From: Leptofilum sp965223285
GTDB taxonomy: Bacteria > Chloroflexota > Anaerolineae > Promineifilales > Promineifilaceae
Length of the DNA: 64,000 bases
Assembly: GCF_965223285.1 (NCBI RefSeq)
Contig: NZ_OZ244997.1
Span: forward strand, 2,914,001 to 2,978,000
Direction: 5' to 3'
Position numbers and translations under genes: made by a program. The notes beneath the pieces are model-generated. The model was not told where the DNA came from and did not search any database. It saw only the letters and a list, made by a program, of their open reading frames with translations. Positions within the stretch are counted from its first letter, which is position 1. Each line of letters starts with the position of its first letter. Positions 15,775 through 23,920 of the stretch are shown piece after piece.

Positions 15775-17178
15775 ATGGATGCGCCTGTTTCAACAAACCC
15801 TACTGTAAAATCATCCCAAACCACTACAAATGGGTCGTGGACGGCCGTTCACACTTGGATACAAACCCCCGTAGATATTGCCGTGCTGGTCTATTTCCGC
15901 GTGGCGTTTGGCGCGATTATGATGTGGGAGATGTGGCGATACAGCAGCTACGGCTGGATTAGCCGCTACTGGATTGAGCCATCGTTCCACTTCACCTATT
16001 TTGGCTTTGAATGGGTGAAACCGTGGCCGGGCATCGGCATGTACTTTCACTTTGGGGTGATGGCCCTGCTGGCGTTCTTCATCCTGGTGGGCATGTGGTA
16101 CAGGCTTAGCGCCACCCTCTTCTTTTTGGGCTTCACCTACATCTTTTTGCTGGAGCAGGCACAATATCTCAACCATTTTTACCTCGTTTGCCTCATCGCC
16201 TTCATCATGATCTTTTTGCCAGCCAATAAAGCGTGGTCTGTAGACGCGTGGCGGCAGCCAAACGGCCGTTCCGACTGGATGCCGAACTGGAGCCTGTGGC
16301 TGCTGCGCTTTCAAATTGGCGTGCCCTACTTTTTTGGCGGTCTGGCCAAAATTAACGGCGACTGGCTGCGCGCCCAACCCATTGAATTCTGGCTGGCGTC
16401 TCGCACCGATTTTCCGCTAATCGGCCAATTTTTCACCGAAAAATGGATGGCCTACGGCTTTGCCTACGGGGGGCTGCTGCTCGATTTGCTGGTGGTTCCC
16501 TTTTTGATTTGGCGCAAAACACGGCCATATGCCTTCCTCGTCGCCGTTTTGTTCCACCTCACCAACGCCCGCCTCTTTTCTATTGGCATTTTTCCCTGGT
16601 TCATGATTGCGGCAACGGCCGTTTTCTTTGATCCCGGCTGGCCGCGGCAGGCACTTCACTTATTTGGAGCTGGCCAACGAGAAGCTGCGGCACCAGCCAA
16701 AATCAAGCTGCCGAGTTGGGGATTGGTGCTGCTGGCGGGCTTCGTGTTGCTGCAACTGTTGCTGCCGCTGCGCCACTTCGTCATCCCCGGCAACGTGAGC
16801 TGGACAGAGGAGGGACATCGCTTTGCCTGGCACATGAAGCTGCGTGACAAAGATGCCACTGCTACCTTCACCCTTACCGACGCGGTGGGCGAATCTTGGC
16901 AGATTGAGCCTCTGGAACACCTGACGGCGCGGCAGCTGCGCAAAATGTCCAATCGGCCTTACATGATTTTGCAATATGCTCACTTTTTAGCCGATGAGGC
17001 TGTAGCACAAGGGCACGATGGTGTTGAGGTAAGAGCCGAGGTGTGGGCTTCTTTGAACGGCCGTCCCCACCAACTGCTCATCGACCCCACCATTAACCTG
17101 GCTGCCCAGCCCCGCACCCCCTGGGTAGTTGATTGGATTGTGCCGCTCTCCACGCCGCTTTTCCCAGAAGAATCTTAG
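15775..17178 (+). CDS. HTTM-domain membrane protein related to vitamin K-dependent gamma-carboxylase
   Basis: A 467-residue polytopic protein. The first ~300 residues are the horizontally transferred transmembrane (HTTM) domain: DIAVLVYFRVAFGAIMMWEM, LLEQAQYLNHFYLVCLIAFI and YFFGGLAKINGDWLRAQP. Lys192 in AKINGDW aligns with the catalytic-base lysine region of animal gamma-glutamyl carboxylase (KKLDADW). The last ~130 residues are a soluble tail outside the membrane. Animal enzymes carboxylate glutamates on secreted proteins; the bacterial substrate is unknown. It is followed by a secreted peptidase gene 61 bp on. Confidence 0.85.
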   Translation: MDAPVSTNPTVKSSQTTTNGSWTAVHTWIQTPVDIAVLVYFRVAFGAIMMWEMWRYSSYGWISRYWIEPSFHFTYFGFEWVKPWPGIGMYFHFGVMALLAFFILVGMWYRLSATLFFLGFTYIFLLEQAQYLNHFYLVCLIAFIMIFLPANKAWSVDAWRQPNGRSDWMPNWSLWLLRFQIGVPYFFGGLAKINGDWLRAQPIEFWLASRTDFPLIGQFFTEKWMAYGFAYGGLLLDLLVVPFLIWRKTRPYAFLVAVLFHLTNARLFSIGIFPWFMIAATAVFFDPGWPRQALHLFGAGQREAAAPAKIKLPSWGLVLLAGFVLLQLLLPLRHFVIPGNVSWTEEGHRFAWHMKLRDKDATATFTLTDAVGESWQIEPLEHLTARQLRKMSNRPYMILQYAHFLADEAVAQGHDGVEVRAEVWASLNGRPHQLLIDPTINLAAQPRTPWVVDWIVPLSTPLFPEES

Positions 17179-17239
17179 AATTTGCTTCTGAAAACGGCAC
17201 ACTGTTGTCACATCCTAACTTTAGCCAGAAAATAGAGCC

Positions 17240-18616
17240 ATGCAGTTACGCAAGCGATGGATCAGTTTTCTCATCATGACGATTTTGCTAGCCGGGTGCG
17301 GTCTGGCACAGTTGCCAGAAACGCCCCCTGTGCCTACCCCAGTAGCAACGGCCGTTTCCTGGGACATCTCCCAATTTCCCGCAGGCGAGATGGTAATCGA
17401 CCCCGTGAGCGATGTAGTACCACAAATTGATCCCCAAATTTCGGGACTGGTTGATGCCGTCTCGCAGCAGCAGCTTACGGGCTACGTGCAAACGATGCAA
17501 AGTTTTGGCAATCGCAATGTGTTTAGCGTTACGGACGATCCCAACTTTGGCATTGGTGCCACTCGGCAATGGCTGGTGGATGAGTTTGTGCGGGTGGGGA
17601 ACGGCCGTTTGGAAGTTACCACCCAAGAATTTCCCCTCTTTTTCAATGGCCTTGCCACCACGCCTTACAACGTCGTCGCTACCTTGCCCGGCCGCAGCCC
17701 AAGCAACGACATCATTGTGGTAATGGCCCACTACGACAACCGCGCCCCGGAACCAACCGATGGCGAAACATACGCCCCCGGTGCCAACGACAACGGCTCC
17801 GGCATTGCCCTCCTGCTAGAATCTGCTCGCCTGCTCACTGCCTACGAATGGAATCAAACCATCGTCTTTTTGGCCGCTGCCGCGGAGGAGCAAGGCACTT
17901 TTGGCTCACGTCACTTTGTGCAAACCGCCTTTTTAGATGGCATGAACGTGATTGCCGCCATCAATTACGACGCCATCGGCGGGCGCAGCGGCATTCCCCA
18001 ATATGCCAGGCTGTTTGCTCCGAATTTGCGCGAATCCCCCTCTGGTGAGCTAGCACGTTATTATGAATATATTGCCGGTCTTTACGTCCCTACCTTTCCT
18101 GTGCAGGTCATTGATGCGTTGGACCGCGAGGGACGTTGGGGGGATCATCGGGAATTTGTCAACGCGGGGATGCCCGGCATTCGTGTCATCGAATCGGTAG
18201 AAGACCCGGACATGGTAAACTCCCGCCTAGATATCTGGGAGCGGATTGATTACAACTATCTGGAAAAGATTGTGCAGATGAACATTGCTGTCGTCGCAAA
18301 CTTAGCGGGCGCACCACCAACGCCGCAAACGCCCATTATCCAAACGTTGGACTCCGCTGGCGATTTTTGGCTGCGCTGGCCCACAGACCCAACCGCGGCG
18401 GGGTATGCGATTTCTTTCCGGCCAATTTCGGAGGGCACCTTCACTACCTTTCGCTTCGTTCGGGGCAACGAGGCTGGCAATGTGGCTCTCACCGGCCTGG
18501 ACCCTGCCACAAGGTATGCGGTTAGCTTAACAGCTTTGGATGCAAACGGCCGTCTTGGTGATTTCACCCCCGAAGTCATCATTGAACCCAGCACCGCAAC
18601 GGCCCAAAATCCTTAA
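17240..18616 (+). CDS. M28-family metallopeptidase lipoprotein with fibronectin type III domain
   Basis: A 458-residue exported protein. The lipobox is MTILLAGC, so Cys20 is probably lipidated. The peptidase domain carries the two-zinc ligands in VMAHYDNR, GANDNGSGIALLLESARLL and AAAEEQGTFGSRHF, with later NYDAIGG and WGDHREFVNAGMPGIRVIE. An Fn3-like domain occupies residues ~355-450 (WLRWPTDPTAAGYAISF ... GLDPATRYAVSLTALD). It is expected to trim peptides at the cell surface. It directly follows the gamma-carboxylase-like gene. Confidence 0.9.
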   Translation: MQLRKRWISFLIMTILLAGCGLAQLPETPPVPTPVATAVSWDISQFPAGEMVIDPVSDVVPQIDPQISGLVDAVSQQQLTGYVQTMQSFGNRNVFSVTDDPNFGIGATRQWLVDEFVRVGNGRLEVTTQEFPLFFNGLATTPYNVVATLPGRSPSNDIIVVMAHYDNRAPEPTDGETYAPGANDNGSGIALLLESARLLTAYEWNQTIVFLAAAAEEQGTFGSRHFVQTAFLDGMNVIAAINYDAIGGRSGIPQYARLFAPNLRESPSGELARYYEYIAGLYVPTFPVQVIDALDREGRWGDHREFVNAGMPGIRVIESVEDPDMVNSRLDIWERIDYNYLEKIVQMNIAVVANLAGAPPTPQTPIIQTLDSAGDFWLRWPTDPTAAGYAISFRPISEGTFTTFRFVRGNEAGNVALTGLDPATRYAVSLTALDANGRLGDFTPEVIIEPSTATAQNP

Positions 18617-18834
18617 TGGCTGTAATAAAGATCGTAATAAATTTTGGCTATGCTTGGGCACAAGCAAGGTAAGATGGATGAGCAGGCCACCATTCTCAAC
18701 AGTTACTCATCCAATTAAGCCAATTTTTGGGTAAGATAGATACAAGTTCCTACAAATTCGATCTTGATATTTTGGACAAAAACCATTATTGTTAGGAACG
18801 GTAATTGGTAATCTTTATAAAGCGAGGCTAAATT

Positions 18835-18981
18835 ATGTTGGTTTTGTTGGCATCCATTTTCTTTTACATCTTAATTGTGGCTTTTGTTCAGAAACGCCGC
18901 CGTCAGCTTCAAGCACAAACCATTGCCATTGCCAAGAAACGCCAACAACGACTTCGTAGACAACAGCACAGCCGCTTTTAA
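18835..18981 (+). CDS. Small basic membrane protein, unknown
   Basis: A 48-codon frame from ATG 18835 to TAA 18979-18981. It encodes one N-terminal membrane segment (LVLLASIFFYILIVAFV) and a strongly basic tail (KRRRQLQ, KKRQQRLRRQQ). An AGCGAGG sequence lies about eight bases upstream, and a strong terminator follows, which supports expression as its own unit. No family is recognised. The preceding 218 bases (18617-18834) show no gene. Confidence 0.55.
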   Translation: MLVLLASIFFYILIVAFVQKRRRQLQAQTIAIAKKRQQRLRRQQHSRF

Positions 18982-19008
18982 TTTTTAACTTATCTCAATA
19001 AAACAGTT

Positions 19009-19045
19009 CAGGCAGGTTCCCAGTGGGAACCTGCCTGTTTTTGTT
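19009..19045 (+). terminator. Strong intrinsic terminator
   Basis: A perfect 13-bp stem CAGGCAGGTTCCC / GGGAACCTGCCTG with a three-base loop, followed by TTTTTGTTTT. It ends the unit containing the 48-residue protein gene and insulates the convergent gene. Confidence 0.92.
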
Positions 19046-19078
19046 TTACCTTAATGATTTTTGCCCAGTGTGGGCAGC

Positions 19079-20149
19079 TCACTGCTTCTTCCGCCCCAGG
19101 TACCAGAGCAAAAACAAAACGGCCGCAGCCAATAAAGCATAGCCTGCCCATTTTCGCTCAGGTGCAGATGTCTCTTGTGGCTCGGTGCGGGCAATCCAGT
19201 CAAATGTTTCTAGCAGGCCCGTCTGCAACGGCCGTGTAGTCCAACCCAGCTCTGCCCGTGCTTTGTCTGACCGGGCCATGTAAGTGGCTCCTAAACTGCC
19301 CACTGCTTCTTCAGAGAATAACTCTGGCAGCGGCAGCACAGACCCAACAGCTCCCACCACTGGCGCAAATTTGCGCAACGGCCGTCCCGCTAAACGAAAC
19401 GACGGCGGCTTGCGGCCAATCAGGTGCGCCCAAAAATCAACCATCTCATTCAGGGGAATAGCTGGCCCCGTCAGGATGTAGCTTTCACCAACCGTCCCTT
19501 TTGCCGCCGCCAGCAAATGTCCCTCGGCAATGTCGTCCACATGGGCATAGGTCAACGTTAAGTCAGACCCTGGCAGAGCGGGCAGACCCCGATAAAATAG
19601 TCGCATCGTTTGTGCCACAATACTACTGTCTCCGGGGCCATAGACTGCGCCTGGCATCACAATGATAATCGGTGCACCTTTTTCGATGAGCGGCATTGCC
19701 ACTTTGTAATGCGCCAGCCATTTGGTACGGTCGTATTCCGTCAGGAACGGCCCCTCCTTGTAATATGTTTCATCCACCAACTGGCCCTGTGTATCGCCGA
19801 AGACAGCTATCGTGCTGGTATACACAATTTTGGGAATGCCAAGCTCATGCGCCTGCCGCAGCACGCGGCGTGTACCTCCCACGTTAATTGATTCTGCCTG
19901 ACTCGAGTCTGAGGCACCCACCTTGTACCAGGCGGCAACGTGAAAAACCACATCGCACCCTTCCATTGCCGGGCGTAGGGAGGCAGCATCGGTGATGTCA
20001 CCCATAAAAACGACGGCCCCTAGCTGACGCAAAAAATTGGCACTTTCTTCCGAGCGCGCCAGAGCATGTACAGTATCGCCACGGGCAACGAGTTTTTTAA
20101 CTAAGTGTTGTCCAATAAACCCTGACCCACCTGTTACAAACGCTTTCAT
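19079..20149 (-). CDS. NAD(P)-dependent epimerase/reductase (DFR-like extended SDR) with C-terminal membrane anchor
   Basis: About 356 residues. KAFVTGGSGFIGQHLV is the cofactor loop, and VYTSTIAVFG and the YDRTKW catalytic Tyr/Lys match dihydroflavonol-reductase/3-beta-HSD-like SDRs. A hydrophobic segment near the end (YALLAAAVLFLLWYLG) followed by RKKQ suggests membrane attachment. The start at 20149 is chosen for its GAGGA site; six codons further upstream are in frame but unlikely. Hopanoid, isoprenoid or sugar substrates are all possible. Single-gene unit, converging on the small membrane-protein gene. Confidence 0.85.
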   Translation of the reverse strand: MKAFVTGGSGFIGQHLVKKLVARGDTVHALARSEESANFLRQLGAVVFMGDITDAASLRPAMEGCDVVFHVAAWYKVGASDSSQAESINVGGTRRVLRQAHELGIPKIVYTSTIAVFGDTQGQLVDETYYKEGPFLTEYDRTKWLAHYKVAMPLIEKGAPIIIVMPGAVYGPGDSSIVAQTMRLFYRGLPALPGSDLTLTYAHVDDIAEGHLLAAAKGTVGESYILTGPAIPLNEMVDFWAHLIGRKPPSFRLAGRPLRKFAPVVGAVGSVLPLPELFSEEAVGSLGATYMARSDKARAELGWTTRPLQTGLLETFDWIARTEPQETSAPERKWAGYALLAAAVLFLLWYLGRKKQ

Positions 20150-20281
20150 AAAAAATTTCCTCATCAAGTATCATCAATGAATTTGAGGGCATTATACCTG
20201 AGCGAGCAAAAGTTGACAGTTTGGCAACGGCCGTTTCTCTTGCCTCCAGTATAGGCATTGATATAATCTGATTCACAAATT

Positions 20282-20355
20282 GGGCGCGTAGCTCAGCTGG
20301 TTAGAGCGTTCGGTTCACATCCGAGAGGTCGTTGGTTCGAGTCCAATCGCGCCCA
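20282..20355 (+). tRNA. tRNA-Val (anticodon CAC)
   Basis: A complete cloverleaf. The acceptor GGGCGCG pairs with CGCGCCC, the D arm is GCTCAGCTGGTTAGAGC, the anticodon stem CGG/CCG closes loop TTCACAT, and the T arm GTTGG-TTCGAGT-CCAAT is present. CAC reads GUG valine codons. CCA is not encoded. A terminator follows 15 bases on. Confidence 0.95.
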
Positions 20356-20370
20356 CAAATCTGTGATCTA

Positions 20371-20395
20371 AAAGACCCGTTTGGGTCTTTTTTTG
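20371..20395 (+). terminator. Intrinsic terminator of the tRNA gene
   Basis: AAAGACCC-GTTT-GGGTCTTT stem-loop running into TTTTG, immediately after tRNA-Val. Confidence 0.9.
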
Positions 20396-20399
20396 TTCT

Positions 20400-20783
20400 C
20401 TACTCGCTTGAACCACCACCCTTGGCACGCATCTGGCCACCGTGCAAACCAACTACCCTAGAGACTGGCAGAACAAAGATTACCCCGTTGTGCGGTTCTT
20501 CCATGTTACCTAGAATTTCCTCGGTAACGTGAATAATCTGGTCTACCATTTCCTCCGTTTCCACCACGGTGAATAGCGTTCGGTGCCGCTCCTCACGAGT
20601 TTGCAACAAGCGACTTAGGCTAGGCATGAGGGGAATATCATCCCGAATGCTTAGCTTTCTGACCCGCCCCATGCCGGTGCTCTCAAAAATGGTAATGCCC
20701 CCTACCCCTTGAGCATCCCAGGCTTCCAAAATGGTCGAGCATTGATTCACATCATCCAAAACGAGCATAATCATGTGGTACAT
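20400..20783 (-). CDS. PII-like signalling protein
   Basis: A 127-residue protein of PII type (ferredoxin-like fold). MYHMIMLVLDDVNQCSTILEAW corresponds to the first strand and helix, GGITIFESTGMGR resembles the start of the T-loop region, and EEMVDQIIHVTEEILGNM the second helix. PII relatives bind nucleotides and gate transporters. A strong AGGAGGAGA site precedes the ATG. It lies 44 bases after the CPA2 antiporter gene on the same strand, so it may regulate that transporter. Ligand-binding residues of classical GlnB are not clearly conserved. Confidence 0.75.
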   Translation of the reverse strand: MYHMIMLVLDDVNQCSTILEAWDAQGVGGITIFESTGMGRVRKLSIRDDIPLMPSLSRLLQTREERHRTLFTVVETEEMVDQIIHVTEEILGNMEEPHNGVIFVLPVSRVVGLHGGQMRAKGGGSSE

Positions 20784-20827
20784 ATAATTCTCCTCCTCTC
20801 TATGGTACTCGATGTTCGCACGACCAC

Positions 20828-22057
20828 CTATTGCGGACTTGGTTTTGTACGGCCGTCTGTCTGTGTTTGGTTGGCAAAAGCAGCTCTGAGCATAGGGGGC
20901 GTAACCAACGTGGCCATGATGACCATGAACACAGCTATTGAAAAATTCTCGTGCGTGATGAGGCCAGCCGTTAGGGCAAAGGAAGCCACAATTAGCCCCA
21001 CTTCTCCACGAGACACCATGCCGATACCCAACTGGAATGCTTCCTTGTTGGTGAATCCGGTGATTCTGGCTCCTAAGCCGCTTCCCCCAATTTTGCTAAT
21101 GATGGCAATGAGGGTGAAAACGGCCGCAAACCACCATGCATTCCCGCTAATGGCCCGTAGATTTACCTGTAGGCCAATATCCACAAAGAAAATCGGTACA
21201 AAAAAGGCGTAGGCAATTGCCGAGATACCCTCTTCAATCTCTTCCCGGATGGGTGTACGACCCAGAAATAGTCCGGCTAAAAATGCGCCAGTGATGGCCG
21301 CCATGCCGCCAATAATTTCGGCCGCGTAGGAATAAAGCAGGCAGATTACCAGCACAAACGCCAAAGTGCCTCGGCTAATGGGCAGGCGATTAATTCTTTG
21401 CGCCAGCCAAGGCAAAATCCAGAAACCAATTGCGGACGCAACGACCAAATATAAAACCATATTCACAACAGTCAGCAAGACGCCAGAAATTCCACCACCG
21501 TCACCAACGAGCACAAAGGAAACAGAAAGCACCAAAATGACGAGAATATCATCGAAAACGGCCGCTCCCAACAAAGCTAGCCCCACCCGACTCCGCAATA
21601 CTTTCAGCTCCATCAACGTTTGGGCTGAGATGCTAACGCTGGTAGCCGCCAACGTCAGCCCCAGGAAAAGTGCTTCTTGTGAACTGGCATCAAATAAAAC
21701 GGCCGCACCAAAGCCCAAGCCCAGCGGCACAAGCACCCCCAACACCCCAGACAGTGCCGACACCTTGCCTGCATTCAGCAAATCTGGCAGATGCAGTTCG
21801 AGTCCGGCTAATAGCATCAGCAAGATAACTCCTAGCTCTGCCATCAGTGCTAAAAGCTCTTCCAACGTTTCTGCATGATGAAAGAAAAGCGTCCAGTTGT
21901 GCAACATATCTAGCACCGTTGGGCCCAGCACCAAACCGGCCAATAGCTCGCCTAACACAGAAGGTTGGTTGAAGCGAGTGCTAATAAACCCGCCCAATTT
22001 GGCAGCCACGATAATGATGACAATTGCCAGGATAAACTCTAAAAAATCACTTTCCAT
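20828..22057 (-). CDS. CPA2-type cation:proton antiporter
   Basis: A 409-residue, ~12-segment membrane protein of the Kef/NapA class: FNQPSVLGELLAGLVLGPTVL, LAELGVILLMLLAGLEL, SISAQTLMELKVLRSRVGLALLGAAVFDDILVILVLS with the conserved Asp pair, and ISKIGGSGLGAR with MVSRGEVGLIVA. It lacks a C-terminal TrkA-N domain, so regulation may come from the PII-like protein encoded downstream. It exchanges Na+ or K+ for protons. A good AAGGA site precedes the ATG. One of two antiporters in this gene block. Confidence 0.9.
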   Translation of the reverse strand: MESDFLEFILAIVIIIVAAKLGGFISTRFNQPSVLGELLAGLVLGPTVLDMLHNWTLFFHHAETLEELLALMAELGVILLMLLAGLELHLPDLLNAGKVSALSGVLGVLVPLGLGFGAAVLFDASSQEALFLGLTLAATSVSISAQTLMELKVLRSRVGLALLGAAVFDDILVILVLSVSFVLVGDGGGISGVLLTVVNMVLYLVVASAIGFWILPWLAQRINRLPISRGTLAFVLVICLLYSYAAEIIGGMAAITGAFLAGLFLGRTPIREEIEEGISAIAYAFFVPIFFVDIGLQVNLRAISGNAWWFAAVFTLIAIISKIGGSGLGARITGFTNKEAFQLGIGMVSRGEVGLIVASFALTAGLITHENFSIAVFMVIMATLVTPPMLRAAFANQTQTDGRTKPSPQ

Positions 22058-22160
22058 CGCAAATCCTTGGTTAGTTGCAAAAGGTTCTTAGGGGGCACCT
22101 TTGTGAGGCTTGTCAGGAGCGTGTCACAGTATGAACAGATCTTCTTGGCCCGTATGGAAT

Positions 22161-23918
22161 TTATACTGCAAGCCGCTTGACGACGTCAATAGTCACTCGG
22201 TCGCCTTCTCGTTTAAGCTGCACGGTGTCTCCATCGTTTATGCCCGCAATAATATCTGCATCAAACTGATAGGCATAGGGGATATTTTCTAACGAACAGG
22301 CCGGGGCACTTTGCTGGTCAATTTCTGTATTGACAATGGCAACGGGGGCTTTGCCGCGATAGAACAGCTCTAGAAGCACGTAGGGGGCAACGGTGGAGCC
22401 ACTCCCCTTGGGGAAGATGGCAATCTTGCCTGCCATGCTTTGCCCGTCGGCGGGATGACCAGGCTCTTCGATGACGCCACTTTCCCGATTGACAAAACCC
22501 AGCAAAGTAATAGGCGTATCGGTGACAAAGGCAACGGCCGTCACGCAGAAGTCGGTTTGGGAGGGGAGACCGTGACCAGTGGCGGTGAAGGTTTCGCTGA
22601 CCGGGCGACGGGGCGACGGGGTGACGGGGTGACCAGGTAATGGGACAGCTTGTTTTTCTTGTGTGGTTCCCAATCGCTGATCTTCAATCTCCAATTCGCC
22701 AGTGGCCAGGGCAACGCAGTCTGCCAGACGCATAACGGCCGTTGGAATGCCATTCAGCCCCGATTTGATGTAATGCTCTGCTTTCATTGAGTTTGTGAGG
22801 ACGTGATGCACCCAGGCCTGATCGTAGGGCACCACTTCGGGGCAGGTGTTTTCCAGCAGCAGTGCGCCGCTGCGGGTAATGATTTCAGCCAATCCAGTTT
22901 TTTCGACAATGGCTTTGTTGGCCGCAGAGGTAAACACCCAGAGCGGTGGCGCGTGGGGATCAAGCTGCTTGCCTTTCAGCAATTCGGCCGTGGCGCGCAG
23001 CTCCCCCACTGATGCCTGGGGGCAGCCAATGGTAATGAGGGAAACGGCCGTTTTCGGTGCCAATTCCTCATACCGCTGCTGCAACTCAGATGTACCAAAT
23101 ACTAGCTGGGCTTGAAAATTGGCTGGCGGTGTCTCGCCATGACCATCCAAATACAATAGTGGGCAACCGTAATTCGCGGCGGCGGCCGTGAGTGCCTTCT
23201 TCTGCTCATGGCTTAACGCGGCTGGCAGCCCCTTGATCAGCGGAATCGGGCCATATGGCATCTGCCACGACGGCTGCCGCTGCTTGCCAATCCAATCTCC
23301 TAAAACGGAAAAATCCGTTGGGTCTGCCATTGGCGCAGTAACCACCACTTCCAAATTGGGGCGGCGGTTTTCGGCCAGCATGAGGCCGTATTTGGGCGTG
23401 TAGCCCGTGAGTGCCGCCGCCAGGGCAGACAGACCCGATTCCCGGTTAGTCACCAGCCCAGTGTAGGAATTGCCAAAGCAGATAGCATTGGATTCTGCCC
23501 AAGCCGCTTCGCCTGTGGTGACGACGCCTTCCCATTCGTAGGGAATGCAGGATTGGGTGGGACGCACGCCCAATTGCGCATATCGGGCCACAATTTCTGA
23601 GTTGTGCGCCTTAAAGTTGGGAGCCACAATGCGCATCGCCTCAAACTGGGCTTCGTCGCAGCCAGCAGCGTTGAGCGTAGTAGGCACAGCCACTTTGGCC
23701 TGTGGGTCTTCGGCCAGGCGTACCAAAAATTGGCGCAAGCCTAGCCCGCCCGTCAAGGGCGACACGCCAGACAGATGCGCACTGGTAATAGGGACTAGCT
23801 CTGTTGCGCCAGCCGTCGCGGCCAAATCTAGCAGCAGCCGCATCCCCATTTGGCGTGCCTGGCCCTGCTGGCCGTCTAGCATCGCTTGTTGTGCTTGGTT
23901 TAACTTAATTTGCATCAT
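22161..23918 (-). CDS. Aconitase X (catalytic and swivel domains fused)
   Basis: A 585-residue protein. Residues ~1-400 are the aconitase X catalytic domain (ITSAHLSGVSPLTGG, TTLNAAGCDE, QSCIPYEWEG, ITIGCPQASVGEL, LENTCPEVVPYD), with cysteines suited to an Fe-S cluster. Residues ~445-585 are the swivel domain (TPITLLGFVNRESGVIEEPGHPADGQSMAGKIAIFPKGSGST). Fused bacterial forms include cis-3-hydroxy-L-proline dehydratases; archaeal split forms act on phosphomevalonate. The ~40-residue linker is built from spacer-type repeats. Its start is two bases after the MscS stop, so it is the last gene of a coupled operon. Confidence 0.88.
   Translation of the reverse strand: MMQIKLNQAQQAMLDGQQGQARQMGMRLLLDLAATAGATELVPITSAHLSGVSPLTGGLGLRQFLVRLAEDPQAKVAVPTTLNAAGCDEAQFEAMRIVAPNFKAHNSEIVARYAQLGVRPTQSCIPYEWEGVVTTGEAAWAESNAICFGNSYTGLVTNRESGLSALAAALTGYTPKYGLMLAENRRPNLEVVVTAPMADPTDFSVLGDWIGKQRQPSWQMPYGPIPLIKGLPAALSHEQKKALTAAAANYGCPLLYLDGHGETPPANFQAQLVFGTSELQQRYEELAPKTAVSLITIGCPQASVGELRATAELLKGKQLDPHAPPLWVFTSAANKAIVEKTGLAEIITRSGALLLENTCPEVVPYDQAWVHHVLTNSMKAEHYIKSGLNGIPTAVMRLADCVALATGELEIEDQRLGTTQEKQAVPLPGHPVTPSPRRPVSETFTATGHGLPSQTDFCVTAVAFVTDTPITLLGFVNRESGVIEEPGHPADGQSMAGKIAIFPKGSGSTVAPYVLLELFYRGKAPVAIVNTEIDQQSAPACSLENIPYAYQFDADIIAGINDGDTVQLKREGDRVTIDVVKRLAV
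22590..22700. repeat. Spacer-type repeats inside the aconitase X gene
   Basis: Tandem GGCGACGG/GGTGACGG heptad-like units (22596-22640) and an ATCTTCAATCTCCAATT unit (22680-22697) encode the linker between the two enzyme domains. The second unit matches the AATCTCC spacer family. Confidence 0.7.
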
Positions 23919-23920
23919 CG

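Noticed and set aside
18617..18834. Possible regulatory RNA in the spacer after the peptidase gene
   Set aside because: No stable hairpin with a T-run and no promoter pair could be seen here.
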